Source: Gemmatimonadota bacterium
GTDB taxonomy: Bacteria; Gemmatimonadota; Gemmatimonadetes; Palauibacterales; Palauibacteraceae
Direction of reading: 5' to 3'
Assembly: GCA_023554435.1 (NCBI GenBank)
Contig: JAMJQV010000073.1
Span: 1-18,708 of the forward strand
DNA length: 18,708 bases
A program made the translations under genes and the position numbers. Below the pieces are notes generated by a model. That model worked only from the letters and a program-made list of their open reading frames with translations. It was not told the origin of the DNA and searched no databases. Position 1 is the stretch's first letter, and each line of letters opens with the position of its first letter. Shown here in pieces: positions 1 to 7,232 of the stretch.

Positions 1-1605
1 CACGTCGAGGTGATCGTCACCGCAGAAGTGCACGTAGTCCTCGTACGTGCCGTGATAGTCCCGTATTCCCTCCGCCGTGATCTCGACGATCCGATCCGCG
101 AGACGCGAGACGAACCAGCGATCGTGCGATACCAGGATCAGTGTGCCCTGGAATGCCTTCAGCGCCTCCACGAGCGCTTCGATCGATTCGAGGTCCAGGT
201 GGTTCGTCGGCTCGTCCAGCACCAGGACGTTGGGCTGCTCGATCCCGATCTTGCAGAATACGAGGCGGGCGGCTTCACCTCCTGACAGTGCGCCGAGCTT
301 CTTCTTGCCATCGTCGCCGGAGAATAGTACGCGGCCCATCTCGCCGCGTACGAATCCGTAGGTCTTACCGGGGCAGAACCCGGTGATCCAGGCCTCGGCG
401 GTGTGGTCTGCGTTCTCGAACTGCTCCTGGTGGTCCTGCGCGAAGTAGCTGGGGTGTGTCTCGTACCCCCATTTCACGCTGCCCGCGTCCGGTTCCAACT
501 CACCCATCACGATCTTGAGCAGCGTGGATTTCCCGATCCCGTTCGGTCCCATGATGGCCAGCCGGTCACCACGGGCCACGGTCAGGTCCACCCCGTGCAG
601 CACCTCGTTGTCGCCGTATGCCTTCCGGATGTCCTTGATGGTCAGGACCTCGCGGCCGCTGTGCCGTCTCTCCTCGAAACGGAAGTTTGGATAGCGACGC
701 GAACTCGTCGGAAGTTCCTCCAGACCCTCCGCCTTCTTCTCGATCAACCGCAGCTTGCTCTGGGCCTGGCGGGCCTTGCTGGCCTTGGCCCGGAAGCGAT
801 CGACGAACTTCTGGTGGTGCGCGATCTCTCGTTCACGGCTGGCGATGCTCTTCTCCCGGCGCTCCCGCTCCTCCTGCTTCAACACGAGAAAGTCGCTGTA
901 CGTGCCGGGGTACTGCAGGACGGCCTGGTAATCGACGTCCAGGGTCTGGGTCGAGACGTTGTCCAGGAAACGGTGGTCGTGAGAAATGACGACGACCGGC
1001 CCGGCGAATTCCCGGATGAACTTCTCGAGCCAGCGGATCGACAGGATGTCCAGGTGGTTCGTAGGCTCGTCGAGAAGCAGGGCATCGGGCGAGCCGGCCA
1101 GGGCCTGGGCCAGGAGGACCCTCAGCTTGAACCCCCCGGAGAGAGTGGACATCGGTTGTCTGTGGACATCGGTTGGGAAGCCGAGGCCTTCGAGAATCTC
1201 CGCGGCCCGGGCTTCCGCCGCGTACCCCTCATGGTGCTGGATCGTCTCCTCGAGCTCCGAGAACCGCTCGGCGTCGAACTCGCCGTGCGTCTCGGCCAGG
1301 AGTTCCTCCTTCGCCACCATGGCCTGCCACAGCTCCGGATTGCCCTGTAGCGTGACCCCCAGGATTTCCTCGTTCTCGTAGATGAACTGGTCCTGGCGCA
1401 GGACGCCCAGCTTCACGTTCTTCGGCACGGAGACGGACCCCGCCGAGGGTTCCTCGTGGCCGCTGATGATGTTGAGGAGAGTGGTCTTGCCCGAGCCGTT
1501 GGCACCTACAAGCCCGTAACGCTCACCCCGGTTGAGTTCGAGGTACACATCGGTGAACAGCGGCTGGGCGCCGAACGACTTGGCAAGACCGGAGACGGAT
1601 ATCAT
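1..1605 (-). CDS. ybiT: YbiT-type ABC-F family ATPase (3' end outside window)
   Basis: Soluble ABC-F protein with two ATPase domains and no membrane segments. ABC-F proteins act on the ribosome, typically at the E site, in translation control or antibiotic protection. The first domain has Walker A GANGSGKTT near residue 35, signature LSGGFKLR near 155 and Walker B LLLDEPTNHLD near 175-185. A charged helical linker of the P-site tRNA interaction type spans roughly 240-310. The second domain has GPNGIGKST near 352, LSGGEAARL near 440 and LVLDEPTNHLDLE near 457-468. The motif RYGLVGANGSGKTT, the LRQDQF segment and the SSRR-P-RFE segment before domain 2 match E. coli YbiT better than EttA or Uup. 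Some 535 codons are visible with no stop. YbiT is about 530 residues, so only a few C-terminal residues are missing. The ATG at 1605 opens directly into the first ABC domain (MISVSGLAKSFG); no strong ribosome binding site precedes it. The small gene ending at 1668 lies 62 bp upstream on the same strand. Confidence 0.93.
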   Translation of the reverse strand, partial: MISVSGLAKSFGAQPLFTDVYLELNRGERYGLVGANGSGKTTLLNIISGHEEPSAGSVSVPKNVKLGVLRQDQFIYENEEILGVTLQGNPELWQAMVAKEELLAETHGEFDAERFSELEETIQHHEGYAAEARAAEILEGLGFPTDVHRQPMSTLSGGFKLRVLLAQALAGSPDALLLDEPTNHLDILSIRWLEKFIREFAGPVVVISHDHRFLDNVSTQTLDVDYQAVLQYPGTYSDFLVLKQEERERREKSIASREREIAHHQKFVDRFRAKASKARQAQSKLRLIEKKAEGLEELPTSSRRYPNFRFEERRHSGREVLTIKDIRKAYGDNEVLHGVDLTVARGDRLAIMGPNGIGKSTLLKIVMGELEPDAGSVKWGYETHPSYFAQDHQEQFENADHTAEAWITGFCPGKTYGFVRGEMGRVLFSGDDGKKKLGALSGGEAARLVFCKIGIEQPNVLVLDEPTNHLDLESIEALVEALKAFQGTLILVSHDRWFVSRLADRIVEITAEGIRDYHGTYEDYVHFCGDDHLDV

Positions 1606-1667
1606 GGGGGCACATAGTACAGGCGCCCCCTGATTCGTACAAAGAAGACCGGCCGCTACGCCCCGGT

Positions 1668-1829
1668 TCAGCCGTGATGGTGAGCCCAGGTGCTGGTCAG
1701 CTTGCGGCATATTCCCCGGGTGCCGCAGCTGAGGGCGCACGCAAGCACGCACGCCAGGATACCGAATACGATCCACACGGTCAGGATCGTCACGATGCTG
1801 AGCAGGACCAGCAGCGATGCCTCGATCAT
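1668..1829 (-). CDS. Small Cys-rich single-pass membrane protein, unknown function
   Basis: A 53-residue protein of unrecognised family. It has one long hydrophobic segment (about residues 3-32, starting IEASLLVLLSIVTILTVW), then four cysteines within about 15 residues (the stretch CVLACALSCG and a later C), a basic patch and a HHHG C-terminus. An in-frame ATG lies 21 bases further upstream. I chose the ATG at 1829 because TGGAGGGA (1837-1844, read on the minus strand) is a strong ribosome binding site spaced 7 bases from it. That site is the main evidence that this is a real gene rather than a chance frame. It lies 62 bp upstream of the ABC-F gene on the same strand and could share its transcript. 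The cysteines and terminal histidines could bind metal, but that is only inference. Confidence 0.5.
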   Translation of the reverse strand: MIEASLLVLLSIVTILTVWIVFGILACVLACALSCGTRGICRKLTSTWAHHHG

Positions 1830-2104
1830 GAGACGCTCCCTCCAGTACACAGCCGGGCGGGGGCGAGCCCGATTGTGAAAAAACGAACTTGTGTGGGAAC
1901 CGCAGAGGTGTGGTTGGCTAACCGAGCGGTCAGCCGGTCCGCGATCATCCCGATGTGTCCAGAGCCGGGTGCACGGACATCTACCTCTGCAACGGCGGGG
2001 ACCGGGAGGAGGGACCAGTGAGAACCACCAGAAACGTCTCTACTACTACCAGTATACTCTTTTTAGGGAATCGCGCACGGCGAGGACCTCGGTGGGCCGA
2101 CGCT

Positions 2105-2731
2105 CTACCTCAGCGCCCGGCGCCACGTGTCTCCACCCGCCGACTCGCGCTCGAACCCCATCTTCGACAGGTAGTCGGCCGCTTGATCGCCCCGCGTCCG
2201 GGCCACGATCGCCGAGTACCCGAGGTCCCGGAGGACATGTCCGGCGTACAGGAAGCGTCCGATCTTGAAGTCCCGGTACCCGGGAATGGCATAGTCCAGC
2301 TCGAGTTCCAGCGTGTCCTCGCCCAGGACATTGGCCACGAACAGGCCTGCCGGGACCAGGTCGCGGAGGATGAACAGGGTGAGCGTGTCTTCCTCGGGCT
2401 CATACTCGAACCCGGGCCAGGCACGCTCGATATCTTTCGCGAAGTGATCCAGGAAGTGTCTCAGATAGTTCGATACCGTTCGGACCGGGAGAACCTTGAA
2501 GTACTCGTCCGTCTTCCGGATCTCCCGCAGGAAATGCAGGTGGATCAGTACGATGACGACGTTGGTCCACACGATCGGCCAGGCGTCGATCAGGTAGCCG
2601 TAGACTACGAACGTGACGGCTCCCGCCAGACCGATCAGACGGAGCTTGAGGATCGACCGCATCGCCAGCGAGGAGACGACCAGGGCCGAGCCCAGGTAGC
2701 CGATCAGCGTGTACAGGGTGTCAGCTTGCAT
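2105..2731 (-). CDS. YgjV-like membrane protein with C-terminal GNAT-like domain
   Basis: A 208-residue protein in two parts. Residues 5-72 hold about three closely packed hydrophobic helices (starting LYTLIGYLGSALVVSSLAMR) that resemble the YgjV/Imp family of small inner-membrane proteins. Residues 85-208 form a soluble alpha/beta domain. It contains strands such as TLTLFILRDLVPAGLF and an IPGYRDFKIGRFLY segment, and ends with YLSKMGFERE. That last segment resembles motif B of GNAT acetyltransferases (helix, then Y-x-K-x-GF). The acetyl-CoA pyrophosphate loop (Q/R-x-x-G-x-G/A) is not clear, so catalytic activity is uncertain. The ATG at 2731 has a poor ribosome binding site but opens directly into the first helix. 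It is divergent from the gene beginning near 2898. The biological role is unknown; the family assignment is by pattern only. Confidence 0.8.
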   Translation of the reverse strand: MQADTLYTLIGYLGSALVVSSLAMRSILKLRLIGLAGAVTFVVYGYLIDAWPIVWTNVVIVLIHLHFLREIRKTDEYFKVLPVRTVSNYLRHFLDHFAKDIERAWPGFEYEPEEDTLTLFILRDLVPAGLFVANVLGEDTLELELDYAIPGYRDFKIGRFLYAGHVLRDLGYSAIVARTRGDQAADYLSKMGFERESAGGDTWRRALR

Positions 2732-2897
2732 GAGGTCTATTTCAGGTTCGAGTCAGCCCCGCACCCCACGATGAAGCACCACCCGAACCCTGTCCAATCG
2801 TACCCCCCACGACTCGTTGACCCTGGAACGAGGCAGGATCACATTCCCTCCCCGGACTTTCCTGCTGTCGGGCCGAAGCCTGAACGAGAGCCGCTCC

Positions 2898-3626
2898 GTG
2901 ACCGGATCAACCACCGCGCCCGATGTGACCCGCAGTCTGGCTGCCGACATCCGCACCTACCTGTTCCCCAGGGACGCGATCGGCACGCTCGTTGATTTCG
3001 AGTCAGACGAGGTGCGGGAGGACTACACGCAGCGCATCGCCCAACGTGTCGGGATCGACGTGTCGCAGTATTCGGTCCTCAACATCCACCGCATCGGAAT
3101 CGAGGCGCCGGTCCGGTACGTGTTCGAGGAGATCGTGCGGTGGAGGGGTGACTCGCCTTACTGGCCCAACCACGTAGCCACGCTGCAGATCGAGGAGGGC
3201 CGACCCGAGGACGTCCGCGTCGTGCTTCTGGGACAGTCGATCGGCGGAATACTGGCGTCGCTCACCGGGGGACGCGTGGGCACCCTCTTTCGGATGCGCC
3301 TCAGGACCGCGCGGGCGTTTCCAGGGGAGGCGGACGTCGACAACGCACGCTACTTCCTGTGGGACTGCTCGGGCGGATACCCGATCGGCATCTTCTCGGT
3401 GTTCGCCCGCTCTGCGATCGCCGCCAGGGGCGAGGTCGAACCGACCCAGCTCTTCTTTGCGGTCGGCTTCAATCCGCACGGCCGACGGATCCTGTCCGGC
3501 ATACGCCCTGTCCGGCGCACGTGGGAAGCGATTCACAACCGGGTTACCACGAACGTGCTCAACCGGTTCAAGCGGCTGTGCGAGGCGGGATTCGAGGCGG
3601 AGCGGGAAGGGAAGGCCCTATCCTGA
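2898..3626 (+). CDS. Conserved-looking protein of unknown function, possibly SRPBCC/START-like
   Basis: I do not recognise the family with certainty. After an N-terminal region with a basic helix there is a segment reading NIHRIGIEAPVRYVFEEIV, a W-rich loop (RWRGDSPYWPNH), several beta strands and a final long helix beginning RRTWEAIHNRV. The order strand - helix after a 'PV..VF' turn - strands - long C-terminal helix is that of SRPBCC (START-like) ligand-binding proteins; this is a weak fold guess. No signal peptide or membrane segment is evident. The frame is open from a TTG at 2817, but that start has no ribosome binding site. GTG at 2898 is preceded by GAGAG (2886-2890), so I prefer it; GTG 2925 is also possible. 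TTGACC at 2817-2822 could instead be a -35 element. Its 3' end overlaps the convergent phosphatase gene by 9 bp. Confidence 0.65.
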   Translation: MTGSTTAPDVTRSLAADIRTYLFPRDAIGTLVDFESDEVREDYTQRIAQRVGIDVSQYSVLNIHRIGIEAPVRYVFEEIVRWRGDSPYWPNHVATLQIEEGRPEDVRVVLLGQSIGGILASLTGGRVGTLFRMRLRTARAFPGEADVDNARYFLWDCSGGYPIGIFSVFARSAIAARGEVEPTQLFFAVGFNPHGRRILSGIRPVRRTWEAIHNRVTTNVLNRFKRLCEAGFEAEREGKALS

Positions 3627-4181
3627 GGGTCGGTCTGGCGGCTGTCCGAAATGGAGGTGGAGGACGGTCGGTTCACCCCCGGCCGAACTGACCGAGACGA
3701 CGTACAGGTTGTCGTATTCGGCATCGTCGATTGGCTCGGGCTCGGGAGCTCCGAGGGCCGCCACGATTTCGGGAACCGTGTTGGAGTGGCCGGAGACCAG
3801 GACGATACGGCCCGCGTGATCTGTCAGGATTCGCCTGGCCAGGCCTTCCGAGTCGCGGGCGTCGTGCGTCAGGATCTCCAGGCCCAGGTGTTCGGCAATC
3901 GGTTCCAGGGTCTCGGTCGTTCGCTTGTACTGCGTGCCGAACAGCACGGAGACTCCCGACTCCTCGGCGACCCGAAGCAAGGCATCGGCTCGCTGCCAGC
4001 CGATCTCACTGAGCGGCGGATCGCCATCTTCCCACTCCTTCTCGGCGTGACGAACGACGAGCACGGTCGTGGTCTCCTGGGCCTGGGCCCGTGGCGCATC
4101 CGCCAGGACGCCGGGCCAGAGCAGGAGCAGAAGCGCCAGGACGCACCAGGTCCGCCGGCTTGAGATCGAGGTCCGGGTCAT
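3618..4181 (-). CDS. Secreted histidine phosphatase (phosphoglycerate mutase-like fold)
   Basis: A 187-residue exported member of the histidine phosphatase superfamily. Residues 1-35 form a signal peptide: RR near 9-10, a Leu-rich core VLALLLLLWPGVL, and an AQA-like cleavage site near 33-35. The catalytic RHAE motif puts the phospho-accepting histidine at about residue 45 (VLVVRHAEKEW). A conserved arginine follows in QYKRTTET (about 87), and the second histidine of the 2H core is in VSGHSN (about 132). The substrate cannot be told: SixA-like, periplasmic phosphatase and phytase-like members share these motifs. The frame is open far upstream, but that region is the coding sequence of the neighbouring membrane protein read out of frame. 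ATG 4181 directly precedes the signal peptide. It lies 38 bp downstream of the DsbD_2 gene on the same strand, so the two are probably cotranscribed. It converges on the unknown gene ending at 3626 and overlaps it by 9 bp. Confidence 0.88.
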   Translation of the reverse strand: MTRTSISSRRTWCVLALLLLLWPGVLADAPRAQAQETTTVLVVRHAEKEWEDGDPPLSEIGWQRADALLRVAEESGVSVLFGTQYKRTTETLEPIAEHLGLEILTHDARDSEGLARRILTDHAGRIVLVSGHSNTVPEIVAALGAPEPEPIDDAEYDNLYVVSVSSAGGEPTVLHLHFGQPPDRPSG

Positions 4182-4219
4182 GTGCCTGCCGTATTCGAGT
4201 CGTGGAATCTGCAGCCGCG

Positions 4220-4906
4220 CTAGGGCGTCGGCGTCATCTCGTGCTGCATGTGCTCCATGGCCGGTGCATCGGCGTCCATTCCGTGGTCCATTCCGTGCCC
4301 ACCGCCCAGTACGCCCTGCCGCATGCCGATCGACCATAATCCGGCCACGAGCACGCCCGCTGCCAGCAGGCGCCGCACGCGCATGTCCTGAAACGCGATC
4401 TTCCGCAAACCGAACGTCACGGTCGCGAGCGCCGGAACCGTGCCGAGGCCGAACAGGAGCATAGCGGCCGCGCCGGCCGCCGGCTCGCCGAGCGCCACCG
4501 GCACGCTGAGCGTCGCGTACACGAGGCCGCACGGCAGAAGGCCGTTCACGAGCCCGAACAGGTAGCGCGCCCCGGCTTCCGGCCTGGAAATGAGGTTGCT
4601 GGCTGCCCGCTGGACCCCCGGGATCTTGATCTTCGGCTCCGGCAGCAACCCCGCGAGTACGGCAGCGAAATAGACGATGAGTACCGTGGAGACGACGCCG
4701 GCCACCCAACCGGGTCCCGGGATGGAGCCGCCGAAGGCGCCGGCCAGGGCGCCCAGAATCATGTACGTGGTGAGCCGGCCGGCGTGCCAGAAGAACGACT
4801 CCCGAGCCGTCCCTCCGCAGGCGACGGCAAACGAGCCGCACATGCCGATGCAGTGGATGCTTCCGATGAGACCCGCAAGGCCGGCCCCGGCGATGAGTTC
4901 GATCAT
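4220..4906 (-). CDS. DsbD_2 / TauE-SafE-type membrane protein with Met/His-rich tail, probable cbb3 assembly factor
   Basis: A polytopic inner-membrane protein of about 228 residues with roughly six helices. It belongs to the group annotated 'sulfite exporter TauE/SafE' or 'UreH-like / DsbD_2' that recurs beside cbb3 oxidase genes. The signature HCIGMCGS lies in the first helix (about residues 18-25). A second conserved segment NGLLPCGLVY lies near the middle. The two intramembrane cysteine regions are reminiscent of DsbD/CcdA. The C-terminus is GHGMDHGMD followed by MEHMQHEM, a Met/His cluster of the kind that binds copper. I chose ATG 4906 because family members usually begin immediately before this helix (MIELIAGAGLAGLIGS). 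An in-frame ATG at 4969 would add 21 residues but falls inside the 4967-4985 dyad. The gene is divergent from ccoN and upstream of the phosphatase. A role in copper or thiol delivery to the oxidase is inferred from context. Confidence 0.85.
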   Translation of the reverse strand: MIELIAGAGLAGLIGSIHCIGMCGSFAVACGGTARESFFWHAGRLTTYMILGALAGAFGGSIPGPGWVAGVVSTVLIVYFAAVLAGLLPEPKIKIPGVQRAASNLISRPEAGARYLFGLVNGLLPCGLVYATLSVPVALGEPAAGAAAMLLFGLGTVPALATVTFGLRKIAFQDMRVRRLLAAGVLVAGLWSIGMRQGVLGGGHGMDHGMDADAPAMEHMQHEMTPTP

Positions 4907-4937
4907 GAGATCATCCGACGTCCCGAAAAGGGGCAAA

Positions 4938-4956
4938 GGTATGGTACGAAAGTACC
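4938..4956. repeat. Inverted repeat GGTAC-GAAA-GTACC with an adjoining GGTATG half-site
   Basis: GGTAC (4943-4947) and GTACC (4952-4956) form a perfect 5-bp inverted repeat around GAAA. GGTATG (4938-4943) abuts it and is the same hexamer that forms the larger dyad at 4967-4985. It lies just upstream of the chosen start of the DsbD_2 gene, so it could be an operator or a small 5'-leader hairpin for that gene. Confidence 0.4.
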
Positions 4957-4961
4957 GGGAC

Positions 4962-4990
4962 TTGCTCATACCTGATCATGGTATGACAAT
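4962..4990 (+). promoter_or_regulatory. Candidate ccoN promoter (TTGCTC - 17 bp - GACAAT)
   Basis: TTGCTC (4962-4967) and GACAAT (4985-4990) are separated by 17 bp and match the sigma70-type hexamers at 3/6 and 4/6 positions. Transcription would begin near 4997, giving a leader of about 42 bases before the ccoN ATG at 5039. The 19-bp dyad occupies the spacer. No FNR/ANR-type box (TTGAT-N4-ATCAA) is seen between 4907 and 5038. Confidence 0.4.
4967..4985. promoter_or_regulatory. Dyad operator candidate CATACC-N7-GGTATG between the divergent DsbD_2 gene and ccoN
   Basis: CATACC (4967-4972) and GGTATG (4980-4985) are perfect 6-bp arms around TGATCAT, whose inner TGATCA is itself palindromic. A third copy of the hexamer lies at 4938-4943. 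The dyad lies between the -35 and -10 elements proposed for ccoN, where either a repressor or a MerR-type spacer-binding activator would act. The regulator is not encoded in this window. Confidence 0.45.
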
Positions 4991-5038
4991 ATGCGCTTGG
5001 CTCGACCGTCTCAACCAGACAAATCTCCGGGGTTTCAC

Positions 5039-6490
5039 ATGGAAAAATCCGCTTCTGCGGGTACCGGTGTGCCCGCCGCGATCTACGACGATGACATCGT
5101 CAAGAAGTTCGCGATCGCGACGCTTATCTGGGGCGCCGTCGGCATGCTCGTCGGAGTCATCATTGCCCTGCAGCTGGCGTGGTGGCCCGCGAACCTGGGC
5201 CTGCCGTGGACGACCTTCGGGCGGCTTCGCCCCCTGCACACCAATGCCGTGATCTTCGCCTTCGGCGGCAACATCTGCTTCACAGGGATCTACTACTCGA
5301 TGCAGCGTCTGCTGAAGACGCGCATGTGGAGCGACGCCCTGTCGAAGATCCACTTCTGGGGATGGCAGCTGATCATCGTGGCAGCCGCCGTGACGTTTCC
5401 CCTGGGACTGTCGCAGTCCCGTGAATACGCCGAGCTGATCTGGCCGATCGACATCGCGATTACCCTGATCTGGGTAGCGTTCGCGGTCAACTTCTTCGGC
5501 ACGATCGCGGTCCGGAAGGTCAAGCACATCTACGTCGCGATCTGGTTCTACATGTCGTTCGTGATCACGATCGCCGTGCTTCACATCGTCAACAGCCTGG
5601 CGATGCCGGCCACGTTCCTGCGCTCGTATCCGATCTACTCGGGCATGACGGACGCGCTGGTTCAGTGGTGGTACGGGCACAATGCGGTCGGCTTCTTCCT
5701 CACCACGCCGTTCCTCGGGCTGATGTACTACTTCCTCCCCAAGGCAGCGGACAAGCCGATCTACAGCTACCGGCTGTCGATCGTCCACTTCTGGGGACTG
5801 ATCTTCCTGTATATCTGGGCCGGCCCGCATCATCTCCTCTATTCGGGCCTCCCGGACTGGGCCCAGACGCTGGGGATGGTGTTCAGCATCGTGCTCCTGG
5901 CTCCGTCGTGGGGCGGGATGCTAAACGGGCTGCTCACCCTGCGCGGTGCATGGGACCGGCTGCGCACCGATCCGGTCCTCAAGTTCATGGTCGTGGGCGT
6001 GAGCTTCTACGGCATGAGCACGTTCGAGGGCCCGATGATGTCGATCCGGGCGGTGAACGGACTGGCCCACTTCACGAACTGGGTGGTCGGCCACGTGCAC
6101 TCCGGCGCCCTCGGGTGGAACGGGATGCTCTCGTTCGCCGTGCTGTACTGGCTGGTTCCGAGATTGTGGAACAAGCCGCTGGCCAAGCCGAAGATGGCCA
6201 CGCAGCACTTCTGGCTCGCCACCATCGGCATCGTCTTGTATACGGTGTCCATGTGGGCCGCCGGTCTGATGGAAGGCCTGCAGTGGCGGGCGATCGGTGA
6301 CGGCGGGCAGCTGGCCAACCCGATCTTCATCGACATCGTGCACCGCCTGGAGCCGTTCTACTGGCTGCGGCTGCTCGGCGGAACGCTCTACTTCGTAGGC
6401 GCCCTGATGGCGGTTTACAACCTGTTCAAGACCATGCGGGGACCGGAGTCGGTCTCGACGGACGCCGCGGCGCCCGTCCCGGCCACCTGA
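5039..6490 (+). CDS. ccoN: cbb3-type cytochrome c oxidase subunit I (CcoN)
   Basis: Catalytic subunit of the high-affinity cbb3 oxidase, which reduces O2 to water and pumps protons; about 12 membrane helices, 483 residues. All metal ligands are visible. His67 in RPLHTNAVIFAFGGN ligates low-spin heme b. His214 in WWYGHNAVGFF and His264-His265 in GPHHLLYSG ligate CuB. Tyr258, six residues before His264, is in the position of the cross-linked active-site tyrosine. His352 and His354 in GHVHSGALGWNG ligate hemes b3 and b. The His214-264-352 spacing (50 and 88 residues) equals that of the Pseudomonas stutzeri enzyme. I chose ATG 5039 (MEKSASAGTG), preceded by a weak GGGG site. The in-frame ATG at 4991 falls directly after the proposed -10 element. 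The gene begins the operon and is followed by ccoO after 13 bp. Confidence 0.97.
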   Translation: MEKSASAGTGVPAAIYDDDIVKKFAIATLIWGAVGMLVGVIIALQLAWWPANLGLPWTTFGRLRPLHTNAVIFAFGGNICFTGIYYSMQRLLKTRMWSDALSKIHFWGWQLIIVAAAVTFPLGLSQSREYAELIWPIDIAITLIWVAFAVNFFGTIAVRKVKHIYVAIWFYMSFVITIAVLHIVNSLAMPATFLRSYPIYSGMTDALVQWWYGHNAVGFFLTTPFLGLMYYFLPKAADKPIYSYRLSIVHFWGLIFLYIWAGPHHLLYSGLPDWAQTLGMVFSIVLLAPSWGGMLNGLLTLRGAWDRLRTDPVLKFMVVGVSFYGMSTFEGPMMSIRAVNGLAHFTNWVVGHVHSGALGWNGMLSFAVLYWLVPRLWNKPLAKPKMATQHFWLATIGIVLYTVSMWAAGLMEGLQWRAIGDGGQLANPIFIDIVHRLEPFYWLRLLGGTLYFVGALMAVYNLFKTMRGPESVSTDAAAPVPAT

Positions 6491-6503
6491 TCGCGAGGCA
6501 CCG

Positions 6504-7232
6504 ATGTCTGACGAAATGAAGAACCACGGTTCCGAGAAGAAATACGGGCAGTTTCACCGGCGGGTGTTCGAGGCCAACATCGTGAACTTCGCCGTGTGGG
6601 CGACGATCGCGATCCTCATCGGGGGCATCGTGGAGATCGTCCCGATGTTCACGCCGGCCGGCACGGAGATCTCGCCCGATGTGACGCCGTATACCGCACT
6701 CGAGGTGGCCGGCCGCGACATCTACGTGTCCGAAGGCTGCTACCTGTGTCATTCGCAGTGGGTGCGGCCGATGCGCGCCGAAATCCTGCGCTACGGCCCG
6801 TGGTCACGGGCGTGGGAATACCAGTACGCCCGACCGTTCCAGCTGGGCTCACGTCGGATCGGGCCCGACCTGCACCGGATCGGCGGCAAGTACCCCGACG
6901 CGTGGCACTACGAGCACATGCGTGATCCGCGGAGCACCACGCCGGGCAGCGTGATGCCGCCCTACGCGTGGCTTCTCACGAATCGCATCGATGCGGGCGA
7001 TGTGAGGGCGTCCATGGTCGCCCTGAAGAAAACGGGAACTCCTTACACCGACGAGGATATAGCCGGGGTGGAGGAGAGCCTCGCAGGGCAGGGAGGCGAA
7101 ATCGTGGGACGGCTTCGTGAGGCCGGTATCGAGTCCGAGCCGGACAGGGCGATCATCGCGGTGATCGCATACTTGCAGCGACTCGGAATGGACGGCCGCG
7201 CGGCGCTTCAGAAGCAGGGGATCGAGTACTGA
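6504..7232 (+). CDS. ccoO: cbb3-type oxidase subunit II, membrane-anchored monoheme cytochrome c (CcoO)
   Basis: Membrane-anchored c-type cytochrome that hands electrons to CcoN; 242 residues. One N-terminal transmembrane helix (about residues 27-48, NIVNFAVWATIAILIGGIVE) is followed by a periplasmic domain. The heme c site is CYLCH at residues 79-83, and the distal methionine is in SVMPPYAWL. The segments SQWVRPMRAEILRYGPWS and RRIGPDLHRIGGKYPD are typical of CcoO. ATG 6504 has a GAGG ribosome binding site 5 bases upstream. The stop codon TGA shares bases with the ATG of ccoQ (ATGA-type overlap at 7230-7234), which suggests translational coupling. Confidence 0.97.
   Translation: MSDEMKNHGSEKKYGQFHRRVFEANIVNFAVWATIAILIGGIVEIVPMFTPAGTEISPDVTPYTALEVAGRDIYVSEGCYLCHSQWVRPMRAEILRYGPWSRAWEYQYARPFQLGSRRIGPDLHRIGGKYPDAWHYEHMRDPRSTTPGSVMPPYAWLLTNRIDAGDVRASMVALKKTGTPYTDEDIAGVEESLAGQGGEIVGRLREAGIESEPDRAIIAVIAYLQRLGMDGRAALQKQGIEY

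Noticed and set aside
1146..1174. Direct repeat of TGGACATCGGTTG (two copies 16 bp apart) inside the ABC-F gene
   Set aside because: It lies in frame without changing the length of the segment before the LSGGF signature compared with YbiT, so it is probably chance.
1830..2104. Palindrome AGTATACT (2051-2058) followed by a T-run, as a possible promoter or terminator
   Set aside because: No -35 hexamer is found at a proper distance on either strand and there is no hairpin; nothing else, including a tRNA, could be supported in this 275-base gap.
1955..2995. A 346-codon plus-strand open frame
   Set aside because: It covers the minus-strand YgjV-like gene on the opposite strand and reads as low-complexity Arg/Asp/Pro sequence without a domain.
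4182..4841. N-terminal extension of the phosphatase frame
   Set aside because: These codons overlap the DsbD_2 gene in another frame and read as Arg/Gly-rich nonsense; a signal peptide begins at ATG 4181.
4991..5038. Upstream ATG for ccoN at 4991
   Set aside because: It falls directly after the proposed -10 element, and the added residues do not look like CcoN.
4907..5038. FNR/ANR box upstream of ccoN
   Set aside because: No sequence close to TTGAT-N4-ATCAA is present; the only good symmetry is the CATACC/GGTATG dyad.
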